DNA of 30,354 nucleotides from JBFMGS01 sp040752635 (GTDB lineage Bacteria > Bacillota > SHA-98 > UBA4971), in NCBI GenBank assembly GCA_040752635.1, contig JBFMGS010000026.1, positions 1 through 30,354 of the forward strand, read 5' to 3'. Shown here piece by piece: positions 6,312 through 15,138 of the stretch. Within the stretch, counting starts at the first letter, position 1; each line of letters opens with the position of its first letter. A program made the position numbers and the translations under genes. A model generated the notes under the pieces. The model was not told the origin of the DNA, made no database searches, and saw only the letters and a program-made list of their open reading frames with translations.

Positions 6312-6551
6312 ATGGCATACGGGTTGGAAGCCGGCGAAGCGCGCAGAAACGGCGAGCCCGGGGGTGCGGAGACTCCGGCAGGTGGGAGCGAGTGGCCTTC
6401 TGCCAGGCGGGGGGCGAACGAGCTTAGCCGGGAAACGCTCGACCAGATCGCCCGGGCCATCCAGAGCGTGGTTTACGGCCAGGTAGTCATCCTTGTCCAG
6501 GACGGCAAGGTGGTTCAGATAGATCGTACGGAGAAGGTCAGGCTGAGGTAA
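6312..6551 (+). CDS. yezD: YezD-like small protein (DUF2292)
   Basis: This is a 79-residue protein. The last 43 residues are the conserved DUF2292 domain: LDQIARAIQSVVYGQVVILV and then QDGKVVQIDRTEKVRL. Family members are small cytoplasmic proteins of unknown biochemical role, in some species linked to sulfur metabolism. Here the domain has a low-complexity Gly/Glu-rich extension of about 35 residues. The start is uncertain: GTG 6300 lies too close to GAGGGG (6292-6297) and ATG 6312 rather far from it; I chose the ATG. A sigma-54 promoter precedes it. The giant surface protein gene begins 191 bp downstream on the same strand and may be cotranscribed. Confidence 0.75.
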   Translation: MAYGLEAGEARRNGEPGGAETPAGGSEWPSARRGANELSRETLDQIARAIQSVVYGQVVILVQDGKVVQIDRTEKVRLR

Positions 6552-6634
6552 ATACTCCTTATAAACGATATTCTCCTCATCCTTGAGGTTCAGTGGTGTA
6601 TGGGAAAGGCGGTATCCGACGGGAGGTGATCCAC

Positions 6635-6667
6635 GTGGGAGCCATCATACGGTTGAGGGGCGGGTAG
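6635..6667 (+). CDS. Possible 10-residue leader peptide
   Basis: GGGAGGTGAT at 6621-6630 is an almost perfect complement of the 16S rRNA 3' end. Four bases later GTG opens the frame MGAIIRLRGG, ending in TAG at 6665-6667. Beyond the TAG the same frame stays open with protein-like content (SEQVIDRNEVDYAEEKGEN) until a TAG at 6740-6742, directly before the ATG of the giant gene. It may be a leader peptide that couples translation, or a remnant of a small gene cut by a stop codon. Confidence 0.3.
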   Translation: MGAIIRLRGG

Positions 6668-6742
6668 CACCCCTACTCGTGGAGCGAACAGGTAATCGAC
6701 CGCAACGAGGTTGATTATGCAGAGGAGAAAGGGGAGAACTAG

Positions 6743-9700
6743 ATGAAGCGTATCAAGCCCAAGTGGTTACTTGGCGCCATGATTGTGGCTCTTGCTGTGG
6801 CGGCCGGCCCACTGGTCGCTGAAGCGGAGGCCCCGGTGCTCGGAGCGATCGTTTCTCCAACCGACTCGCAGCCGGCCGCCGTTGCATCGGGCAACAATGT
6901 CTGGGTGGAGTTTACGTATACGTCGGTGCCGTCCGCAGGGAAGTCCAACACCACGAGCGCAACTATCGAGGTGACGGACGATGCGGGCATCGTATATGGG
7001 ACCCGCGCCTACGCGTATCCGACGATCAAGGATACCAACGACCCGACGGTGGAGGATTACGATCCCCTATTGCCGGACGTGCAGTTCATAGGGAACGTCA
7101 CCGTTACGGCACCGAACGGGCTGTACAACGTTAGGGTTACCGTAACGAACGGTGACGGTTCAGACTCCGATGTGAATTACGATTCGGTGCTTGTGGACAA
7201 TTCGCTGCCGAGTGCCGTGTCAGGTCTTGCCGTCTCTGAGGACTTCGACGGAGACGGGGTTCCGGGGAATGCTGAGGTAGATGCGACTCCGGACGGGTAT
7301 CTCAAGGACACGACGCCGACCTTCACCTGGACTGCAGCGACGGACAACGGTAACCCGCCGTCGGGTATAGCCAAATACTGGATTCAAATCGATGGGAAGT
7401 TTACGTGGAGGGAGGTTGCAGGAACCACCTACACGGTGCCTGGCGTGGATGCGCTGGCTGACGGCGCATACATCGCTCGTGTCAAAGCGGAAGACAAGGC
7501 GGGCAATGTGGGTCCGGAGGCCACAATCGACTTTACTGTTGATACTGCTGCCCCGAGCGCTCCCACGCTCGATGCCGAGCCTACCTACACCAAAGGCACG
7601 AGCAACACGATCACGTGGCCCGCGGTCACTGATCCTGTGACCAGCACGTGCGAGTACTACGCGGAGTATAGCGACGACAACTTCGCGAGTCCTCCGCTCG
7701 GCAACAGCGGCTGGATCGGAGCCACGAGCTGGACGGTCAGCGGTCTGACGAGCGGAACCACGTACTACTATCGCGCCAAGGCTCGCGACCTTGCGGGCAA
7801 TGAGAGCGGCTGGTCTACGGTCCAGTCCTCGACGCAGGATGACGCAGCGCCTGTGTTCAATACATTGACGTACACGCCGGCGGTTGGGTCTTGGAGCAAC
7901 GTGCCCAGCTTGACCGTATCCGTCGAGGTGACCGACGCGCTAGCGGGCATCAACACGTCGGCGTTTGTGTTCACGGTTGATGGCAACCCACCGGATGCCG
8001 GCACGCAGGCCTATCATGGTGGGACTGGCGTCCTGAGTGGAACGTTCTCAGGACTTACAACTGGAACGCATACGGTCTACGTGAAGGCGTTCGATAACGC
8101 CGACGCCGGTGGCAACTGGGCTGAGACTACATGGACCTTCGGGGTGGACCTCGAAGGACCAGTGATCTCTAGCACTCAGCCACATGGGTGGATTACCAAT
8201 AGTTCGCCGACCGTGAGTGCGGACTATAACGCTGGCCCCTCAGGTCTCGACACTTCGGTGAACACCGTCAGGTTGCGCCGGAGCGACTACACTGGTCCCG
8301 GCACGCCTGCTGGGGCGGATCACGACGGGAGTTGGACCGCGACCGGCGGGCCGGAGTACCTGAGTGGCACGCTCAGTTACGCTCCCGGCGCCCTTACTGA
8401 CGGCAAATGGAATGTCGGTTTAGACGCCAAGGACAGAGCAGGAAACACCCTTTCGGCTGGGTGGTTCTTCAACATTGACACTACGCCGCCGGGGGCTCCG
8501 GGGCTGGCTAGCACGACAACGCCCACAAACAATACAACTCCAGACTGGACGTGGACGGCTTCCACCGGTGACCCCAATGCTCCGGACGGGACGGCTGGAT
8601 CAGGCCTCGACCACTACGAGGTCAAGATCGGCACAACAGCGGGTGGTGACGATATCCTGGCCGCGACCAACGTGGGGAACGTCACGACGTGGACAACCGA
8701 CCTCGACCCGTCCACCCCTGGCAACCAGGGCTTTGCCGACGACGGCACATACTTCATCTCCGTGCGCGCGGTGGACGCCCTCGGGAACGCCAGCAACTGG
8801 GTTGGCGACGCCACCACAAAGGTCGTGGTGGACACAGTTGCGCCGACGCTTGGAGGCAACGTCCCGACAGGGTTCATCAACAACGCTAGCCCGACTCTGG
8901 AAGTCGGCTTCGATGATACCGTGGGAGCGACGGTCGTGAGCGGCTATGGCTCGACGACCTCGTTTACGCTGGACAGTGTGACCCAGCTTCCGCTCACCAT
9001 CCCCCCCGATTCTGAGCCGGGAAGCGGGGCTGGAACTGGGTCGATCAAGAAGGTCACCTCCGACCTCTCAGAAGGTAGCCACACGGTTAGCATAACGGTA
9101 AGGGACGCGGCGGGCAACACGACGACCCTGGGAACCCTCGAGTCCCCATGGACCTTCTTCGTCGACACGGTACATCCGATTCGGCCCGCGAGCGTGACGG
9201 TCGCGAGTCCAACCAACGACCCGAGACCGACGTTCAGCTGGACCGGTGCGACAGACCTTGCTCCGAGCAGCGGGATTGACGACTACACCGTGGAGATCTG
9301 GACGACGGGCGGCGCGCCGGTGAAGGTCAAGGGGCCGTATACGGTCGACCATACGTCCGATCCTCACAGCCTGGAGCTGCCCCCCGGTGACGCGTTTGCA
9401 GCGAACGGTTCTCAGGACGGCACGTATGAGGTTCGCGTGTGGACCAATGACGCCGCAGACAACACCAGCGACGACTATCGGTCCACCACGTTCGTTCTGG
9501 ACACTCAGCGCCCGTCCCTATCGAACGGTTCGCCGACCGGCTACATAGCCACCGATACCCCGACGATCTCGGCGGACTTTGCTGACGTCGGTGTTGGGCT
9601 CGATGCGTCGGAGACGACGCTGACCCTCACCTACGACGGGAGCTCGACCGAAATCACGTCCGGGTTTACCGGCTCGGACGGCGACTTGTCCGTCACCATC

Positions 9701-12700
9701 CAGTACATGCCGACGTCGCCTCTTGACGACGGTGCGTACACGGCGGACATGGTCGCGTACGATCTGGCTGGCAACAAGAGCACGCCAGATCTGACGCTCC
9801 AGTGGACGTTCAACATCGACACCACGCCGCCAACGGATCCCGGCAGCCCAGTTGCGGGCAACGCCCACGATTCCAACGGCAAATGGTACATCAATACACT
9901 GCGACCTACGTTTAGCTGGACTGCGAGCGCGGACCGGAAAGCCCCGGACGGGACTGATGGATCCGGCCTGAGCCACTACTGGTTCCAGTTCGGGCTGAAG
10001 GCGGAGAAGGATGTCCTGCCTGACGACACATGGGCCACTGCGCTTGTGGACGAGTCCGGAGGGAACCCGGGTTCGACTCCCGGCACCGGGTACATCGCAC
10101 CTACGCCTGGGGTCGCCATTCAGCAGTGGACGCCTTCATCCGATCTGCCGCTCGAAGCCAATAGGGAGTACTCTGCCAGAGTGAAGGCGTTTGACGAGGT
10201 GGGCAACCACACGTCGTGGGTGGATCCGCCGATTATCTACGACCCGGATCCGCCGACGGTGCCCGGAGTCCCCTCCACGACCAGCCCGACCAACGATGCG
10301 ACTCCGGTATGGACGTGGACCGGCTCTACGGATGCAATCTCGGGCGTTGACCTCTACCATATCCAGATCAGGCGTCAGGGCAACAGCGACTGGGACGTCC
10401 TCGACACCACTCTTGATGTCCCGGACTTCCTGGGTGACCCGCTCGATCCTGACGACCAGGTCTGGGAGCAGGGTCAGCAGCTCGAGAGCGGCACCTACGA
10501 GATCCGCGTGCGGGCCATGGACGTGGCGGGTAACTACTCCAAATGGTGCGATGACCCCAGCGTCATCGGTGGAGGCGTCGGGACAGTCGTGGTGGACGTG
10601 GATCGTCCGACGGCTCCTATCATGGCGGCTGAGCCTGAATTCACTGGGGGTCTGCAGAACACCGTGTCCTGGGGCACCTCCAGCGACATCGGAAGCGGCG
10701 TGGCACGGTACGAGATCAGGATGGTCGCGGACCTCCGGGAAGCTCTCGAGGGCGCTGCGGTCGAGAACATGGGTCTGGCTACCGCCAGAACCTATGGGGC
10801 CGCGCCTGATCCTCCGCTCGTAGACGGCAAGACCTACTACTACCAGGTCCGTGCCGTGGACGCCGTGGGCAACGCGAGCGACTGGTCGGAGATCGTGTTC
10901 TCGACGCAGGACAACACACCACCTGACATGCCTGAGGGGCTGGTGGTGGTCACTCCTCCGACGGACGACACTCCGATGGTTGTATGGAACGCGGTCAACG
11001 ACAGGGGCTCCGGAGTCGCATTCTACGTGCTGACGATCACACCCCAAGCTGGCGGCGGGACGCTAACGGAGTACCCGTCGGAGGCACAGTGGACCGCACT
11101 AGCACCCCTGGCGGACGGCGAGTACACGGTCCAGGTCTACGCTGTGGATAGAGTCAGCAACGCAGGTCTGCCATCCGCTTCGGTGTCCTTCGTCATAGAC
11201 ACTGCCGCTCCAGATGTTCCCGAGATGGACGACGATGATACCTACACTTCGGGGACGTCGAACGAGGTCTCCTGGAGCGACGAGTCCGAGTCGGGCGCAG
11301 TGGCCTACTGCGTGGAGTACAGCGACAACGAGGACTTCTTGCCGCCTCTTGGCAGCTCTGGATGGATATCCACCACGAGCTTCACCTTCGAGGGGCTGAC
11401 GGAGGGGACTACGTACTTCTACCACGTGAAGGCCAAGGACGCCGTGGGCAACGAGAGCGACTGGTCGGGTTGGATAAGCTCGACCCAGGTGACCGCTGTC
11501 CTTCCGCCGCCCAGCATCGAGGAACTGCCGGTCTACTCAACCGACAATGACGTGACGCTCACCTGGACGTCCGTCGAGGACGCTGTGGGCTACCGGCTGT
11601 ACAAGCGAACCGAGGCGGGCGCGTGGACCGCGGCCTGGGAAGGCGCTGACGTGACCACAACGGTGTCGGACCTCGGTGAAGGAAAGTGGTACTTCAGGGT
11701 CTGTGCGTACAACGAGCTCAACGAGGAAGGCACATTCTCCGAGGTCGTGTTCACCACGGTCGACACGGTGGCGCCCGATGAGCCAGAGGCGGACACACTG
11801 CCTCCGTACACAGGCGGAACCAGCGTGGCGCTCCATTGGCGGCCATCGGATGACGAGACTTCTGGAGTCGCCAGGTACGTCATCGAGTGCTACGAAGGGG
11901 ATGACCTCTGGGCGACCGGTACCGCCGGTCCCGAGGCCACCACGTACGAGTTCTCCGGGCTGTCCATCGGCTCGACCTATGAGTTCCAGATCCGGGTCGT
12001 GGACAATGCCGGGAACGAGAGCAGCGCGGTGTCCTTCGGAACCACCACACTCGAGCACTCGGCGTTGTGCCCCCCGGTGATAAACGAGGTAGCCGACTAC
12101 ACCAAGGGTCTGGAGATCACCGTGAGCTGGACGCCTGTGCAAGGGGCGACCACATACGTGTTCCAGTACTCGACGCGGGAGGACTTCGACCCCGAGTACA
12201 CAGTAGACGTCACGCGTCTCACCGAGGCACAGGCGACCGTGGAGGTGGAGTTCGAGTACCAGTACTGGTTCAGGGTGATGGCGTACAACGACGTAACGTC
12301 GAGCGAGTGGTCTGCTTACGAGTACACCACGTTCGACGACACGGCGCCGGCGATGCCTGAGACGCTCGTGCGGGTCACCCCGATGAACGACCCGTATCCT
12401 ACCTTCCACTGGTCGCAGGCGTTCGACGCGGGGTCCGGCGCGTATGCGTATGTGGTGGGAATAGACGAAGACGACTCTGAATACCCGCTTATCGGCGCTA
12501 CTACCTGGACCTGGCCTCAGGAAGAGGACCCGCTCGGGACTGGCACGCACACGCTCCGCATGGTGTGCATAGACAAGGTGGGCAACGTCAACTTCCCGGC
12601 ATATGAGTTCGAGTTCGAGATAGACGTCGACGGTCCGAACGCACCTGGGTTGACCCCGTTGCCGCCGTACACGCCAGGCACCAGCCTCAGCCTGCAGTGG

Positions 12701-13927
12701 ACCGTGCCTGATGACGTCGGGCCAGCGGGCGTGGCGGGCTTCATCGCCCAGAGTAGTCTGGACGCTGGGTTCTCGCAGGTCGTAAGCGAGATCCGGGTCG
12801 TCCTCAGCGAGCCTGAGGCAGAGGTTGCAGGCTGCGAGTTCAGAGGCCTGACCCCTGGCACCACATACTACTACAGGGTCATGGCGTTCGACGCGGCAGG
12901 CAACCCGAGCGAGTGGTCCCATCCGGTGGGCTGCTCGACGCAGGATCCGGTGCCGCTCCCGGCTCCAGTGATGGCGGCCGAGCCCGTGTTCGGGTTCACG
13001 TCCGGCTTGTCCAACACGGTCTACTGGGGTCCGGTGGCGGGCGCGGACAAGTACCTCGTCCAGCGCTCGATCGACTCGACGTTCGAGAGCTATACGCTCG
13101 AGGTCGAGGTAGTCGAGGGAGAGGGTGGGCTCCCGGAGGAGTGCACCTTCGAAGACCTGGTGGACGGCACCACGTACTACTACAGAGTGCGTGCGATCGA
13201 CACTGACGCGTCAACGCCGATAGCCAGCGAATGGTCGAACATCGTGTCCTCCACGCAGGATAACACGGCGCCCCGCCAGGTCGTCGGCTTGACCAGGTGC
13301 GATGACCAGGCTTCGGATAACATCCCGGCGTTCCAGTGGACTCCGGGTGAAGATCCTGCGCCTGGCGAAGCGGGGCTCGCCTCGGGTGTAGCGAGGTACC
13401 GGTTGCAGCACAAGCTGAGTACCGCCGCCTGGCCGAGCGACGCCAGTGGGGAAATCGTCACTGGCACGACCTGGACTGCTCCAGGCGCGTGGGTCGACGG
13501 CCAGCACAACATCCGGGTCCGCGCTATCGACGTAGTCGGCAACGAGGGTCCGTGGAGCGAGCCGCTCACGATCACCATCGACACGACGCCGCCGGTCATC
13601 ACGTTCATCAACCCGACGCACGGTGGCGAGTTCAACATCACGACGTCGTCGACGATCATCGCCGAGATCACCGGCGAGCCCGATTGGGACGAGGTCTGGC
13701 TGTGGGTCGATGGTACCAAGGTCGCGCCGACGGCGATAGTCGGCAACATAGTCTACCATGTCGTCGGAGTCCCGTTCGCCGCAGGGGATCACACGGTGAA
13801 GATCAGGGCGAAGGACGCTGCGGGCAACGCGGCGAGCGCCGAGATAACGTTCACCGTGGAGAACTACCGCGAAGGCTTCGGCTTCGGCAGGCTGAGGTTC
13901 CCTGAGCCTCCGCCTGAGGGTGACTAA
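6743..13927 (+). CDS. Giant secreted multidomain FN3/Ig-like surface protein
   Basis: This is a 2,394-residue exported protein. Residues 1-30 are a signal peptide (KRIKPK, hydrophobic core, AEAEA). The rest is about 22 tandem beta-sandwich domains of roughly 90-120 residues, each opening with a D-T-x-x-P-x-x-P linker. There are two kinds. One is FN3-like (TYTKGTSNTITW, then GTTYYYRVRAVDAAGN-like strands ending in S-x-W-S). The other is Ig-like (PTGYITxxSPTISADF, then GxHTVxVxxxDxAGN). Near residue 167, DFDGDGVPGNAEVD looks like a calcium-binding loop. There is no LPXTG, SLH, PEP-CTERM or type 9 sorting signal. The C-terminus is FGFGRLRFPEPPPEGD. Such proteins usually serve in adhesion, as surface filaments or as polysaccharide-binding scaffolds. 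The start at ATG 6743 follows GGGGAG at 6731-6736. A lipoprotein and an Ig-bearing barrel gene follow. Confidence 0.9.
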   Translation: MKRIKPKWLLGAMIVALAVAAGPLVAEAEAPVLGAIVSPTDSQPAAVASGNNVWVEFTYTSVPSAGKSNTTSATIEVTDDAGIVYGTRAYAYPTIKDTNDPTVEDYDPLLPDVQFIGNVTVTAPNGLYNVRVTVTNGDGSDSDVNYDSVLVDNSLPSAVSGLAVSEDFDGDGVPGNAEVDATPDGYLKDTTPTFTWTAATDNGNPPSGIAKYWIQIDGKFTWREVAGTTYTVPGVDALADGAYIARVKAEDKAGNVGPEATIDFTVDTAAPSAPTLDAEPTYTKGTSNTITWPAVTDPVTSTCEYYAEYSDDNFASPPLGNSGWIGATSWTVSGLTSGTTYYYRAKARDLAGNESGWSTVQSSTQDDAAPVFNTLTYTPAVGSWSNVPSLTVSVEVTDALAGINTSAFVFTVDGNPPDAGTQAYHGGTGVLSGTFSGLTTGTHTVYVKAFDNADAGGNWAETTWTFGVDLEGPVISSTQPHGWITNSSPTVSADYNAGPSGLDTSVNTVRLRRSDYTGPGTPAGADHDGSWTATGGPEYLSGTLSYAPGALTDGKWNVGLDAKDRAGNTLSAGWFFNIDTTPPGAPGLASTTTPTNNTTPDWTWTASTGDPNAPDGTAGSGLDHYEVKIGTTAGGDDILAATNVGNVTTWTTDLDPSTPGNQGFADDGTYFISVRAVDALGNASNWVGDATTKVVVDTVAPTLGGNVPTGFINNASPTLEVGFDDTVGATVVSGYGSTTSFTLDSVTQLPLTIPPDSEPGSGAGTGSIKKVTSDLSEGSHTVSITVRDAAGNTTTLGTLESPWTFFVDTVHPIRPASVTVASPTNDPRPTFSWTGATDLAPSSGIDDYTVEIWTTGGAPVKVKGPYTVDHTSDPHSLELPPGDAFAANGSQDGTYEVRVWTNDAADNTSDDYRSTTFVLDTQRPSLSNGSPTGYIATDTPTISADFADVGVGLDASETTLTLTYDGSSTEITSGFTGSDGDLSVTIQYMPTSPLDDGAYTADMVAYDLAGNKSTPDLTLQWTFNIDTTPPTDPGSPVAGNAHDSNGKWYINTLRPTFSWTASADRKAPDGTDGSGLSHYWFQFGLKAEKDVLPDDTWATALVDESGGNPGSTPGTGYIAPTPGVAIQQWTPSSDLPLEANREYSARVKAFDEVGNHTSWVDPPIIYDPDPPTVPGVPSTTSPTNDATPVWTWTGSTDAISGVDLYHIQIRRQGNSDWDVLDTTLDVPDFLGDPLDPDDQVWEQGQQLESGTYEIRVRAMDVAGNYSKWCDDPSVIGGGVGTVVVDVDRPTAPIMAAEPEFTGGLQNTVSWGTSSDIGSGVARYEIRMVADLREALEGAAVENMGLATARTYGAAPDPPLVDGKTYYYQVRAVDAVGNASDWSEIVFSTQDNTPPDMPEGLVVVTPPTDDTPMVVWNAVNDRGSGVAFYVLTITPQAGGGTLTEYPSEAQWTALAPLADGEYTVQVYAVDRVSNAGLPSASVSFVIDTAAPDVPEMDDDDTYTSGTSNEVSWSDESESGAVAYCVEYSDNEDFLPPLGSSGWISTTSFTFEGLTEGTTYFYHVKAKDAVGNESDWSGWISSTQVTAVLPPPSIEELPVYSTDNDVTLTWTSVEDAVGYRLYKRTEAGAWTAAWEGADVTTTVSDLGEGKWYFRVCAYNELNEEGTFSEVVFTTVDTVAPDEPEADTLPPYTGGTSVALHWRPSDDETSGVARYVIECYEGDDLWATGTAGPEATTYEFSGLSIGSTYEFQIRVVDNAGNESSAVSFGTTTLEHSALCPPVINEVADYTKGLEITVSWTPVQGATTYVFQYSTREDFDPEYTVDVTRLTEAQATVEVEFEYQYWFRVMAYNDVTSSEWSAYEYTTFDDTAPAMPETLVRVTPMNDPYPTFHWSQAFDAGSGAYAYVVGIDEDDSEYPLIGATTWTWPQEEDPLGTGTHTLRMVCIDKVGNVNFPAYEFEFEIDVDGPNAPGLTPLPPYTPGTSLSLQWTVPDDVGPAGVAGFIAQSSLDAGFSQVVSEIRVVLSEPEAEVAGCEFRGLTPGTTYYYRVMAFDAAGNPSEWSHPVGCSTQDPVPLPAPVMAAEPVFGFTSGLSNTVYWGPVAGADKYLVQRSIDSTFESYTLEVEVVEGEGGLPEECTFEDLVDGTTYYYRVRAIDTDASTPIASEWSNIVSSTQDNTAPRQVVGLTRCDDQASDNIPAFQWTPGEDPAPGEAGLASGVARYRLQHKLSTAAWPSDASGEIVTGTTWTAPGAWVDGQHNIRVRAIDVVGNEGPWSEPLTITIDTTPPVITFINPTHGGEFNITTSSTIIAEITGEPDWDEVWLWVDGTKVAPTAIVGNIVYHVVGVPFAAGDHTVKIRAKDAAGNAASAEITFTVENYREGFGFGRLRFPEPPPEGD

Positions 13928-13969
13928 GCCTAGCTACGCAGGTAGGATCGAGACCCGAGCGCATACGCG

Positions 13970-14000
13970 GGGGTGGGGCCGGCTCCGGCCGGCCCACCCC
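13970..14000 (+). terminator. Hairpin after the giant gene
   Basis: GGGGTGGG (13970-13977) pairs perfectly with CCCACCCC (13993-14000), with an inner CCGG/CCGG stem after a one-base bulge. There is no T-run. It may stop some transcripts or stabilise the 3' end of the long mRNA ahead of the lipoprotein gene. Confidence 0.4.
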
Positions 14001-14066
14001 TGGCGCGGGCGAGCGGGGTACGGAAGACGCGGACCCACGATTTGGAGTCAAGGAGGGTATGCGTAG

Positions 14067-14666
14067 ATGATAAGACGAGTCATGCTGTTGATCCTGACAG
14101 CAATAGTCCTCGTCACGCTCTCCGGCTGCATGGGCGGCGGACCGGGCATCGATACGGCTGCGATCACAACTGCCATCGGTCGGGTCATCGACGGGTTCGA
14201 GGCTGACATCGAAGCCTATGACATAGACGAGACCGACGGTGCGTTGTCGTGTCTGTCGGGCACGGGCTTCAAGCTCACGCTGGAGGAGGCGGGGGCTAGT
14301 TACGACAAGACCTACGCCACGCTGAAGCAGGAACTCGAAGACGACGAGGAAAACCAGCTTTACTGGCGCACAAACAATGGTTACAGGCTGGACCTTCGGC
14401 TCGGCACGCGGGTGTTCTCGAACGTCAGCGCCACCGGGGCTGTTGTGACCCAGCGCTACAGCGTCGCGGAGTGGGCGACCAGGATTCCCGTGGTAGTAAC
14501 GGACCAGGGGAGCATAACCTGGCAGTTCGCCAACGTAAGCGGAGCCTGGAAGGCGACAGCAATGTGGATCACGTTCGAGCCGGTCCAGACTAGAGCTGCC
14601 GGAATTAGAGCTGGAGGGGCTGCCCCGACAGGGTTCGGGTTCGGCGTCGGCTTGAACGGCCTGTAA
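14067..14666 (+). CDS. Lipoprotein of unknown function
   Basis: This is a 199-residue protein with a clear lipoprotein signal: IRR, a hydrophobic stretch, and the lipobox LSGC with Cys21, followed by MGGG. The mature part begins with a helical, acidic region (residues 28-100, including LKQELEDDEEN). A likely beta-rich NTF2-like or Cystatin-like portion follows (YRLDLRLGTRVFSNVSATG, then WQFANVSGAWKATAMWITFE). The fold call is only an impression. The protein ends APTGFGFGVGLNGL, whose GFGFG echoes the GFGFG near the end of the giant protein just upstream. The start at ATG 14067 has AAGGAGGG at 14050-14057. It lies between the giant protein and the barrel and may help anchor or assemble them; this is inferred from position. 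Confidence 0.8.
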   Translation: MIRRVMLLILTAIVLVTLSGCMGGGPGIDTAAITTAIGRVIDGFEADIEAYDIDETDGALSCLSGTGFKLTLEEAGASYDKTYATLKQELEDDEENQLYWRTNNGYRLDLRLGTRVFSNVSATGAVVTQRYSVAEWATRIPVVVTDQGSITWQFANVSGAWKATAMWITFEPVQTRAAGIRAGGAAPTGFGFGVGLNGL

Positions 14667-15138
14667 GGCCAAGCTTGCAGCCACCCCTGGCGATGCCGAC
14701 AGGCTCCCCGGAGGGAAAGTTCTGCGGGGCGTAGCTTCAAGCCCCGATACGGTGGTTTGCCTGTCGTGGGCGCGAGCTGGAGTGGGGTCCTGATTGACTA
14801 GACCCCCGGCGCAGCCGCGGAGCCACGCGAGGCGGCCGCTGGAAGGCGGCAAGCGTGCAAGTTCTATATGGAGTTGCAAAGGGCAGGCCTCCAAGCCTGC
14901 CCTTTGCAGCCACGCGGCGGGTCGCACTGCGTCGGTGCCTTTGGATCGCGAAGATCTAGCTGAGTGGGAGCTCAGAAGTAACGCCCATTTCAGGGAGTTG
15001 CCGGTGCTTGCATGACGGGGACTCTGAATTCGGCCATCTGCCGGCGGGCCGGACTAATACGACGCGCCCTGAAAGTGGCGCGAATTCATGGCGACACACT
15101 TAGCAAGGCAAGGTGCGGACCACGAGGAGGCATTCTCT
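14667..15138. other. Intergenic region between lipoprotein and barrel genes
   Basis: I see no gene in this 472-bp stretch. It contains several G/C-rich inverted repeats, the best being the 14-bp stem at 14875-14908. The frame of the following gene is open from 15088, but the ribosome site places its start at 15139. No clear promoter was found. Confidence 0.4.
14875..14908 (+). terminator. Perfect 14-bp stem-loop, probable terminator
   Basis: The arms 14875-14888 and 14895-14908 are exact reverse complements around the 6-nt loop CTCCAA. No T-run follows, so termination may need Rho. It separates the giant/lipoprotein unit from the barrel gene. Confidence 0.5.

Noticed and set aside
11537..12922. 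461-codon open frame on the minus strand inside the giant gene
   Set aside because: It is a shadow of the codon bias of the plus-strand gene: Arg/His-rich, no ribosome site and no family resemblance. The same applies to the minus frames at 10136-11047 and 13851-14927.
6743..13927. Giant gene as a repeat array with recent unit duplication
   Set aside because: The domains are alike in protein pattern but diverged in DNA. I saw no long near-identical tandem copies, so it is an old multidomain gene and not a recent expansion.
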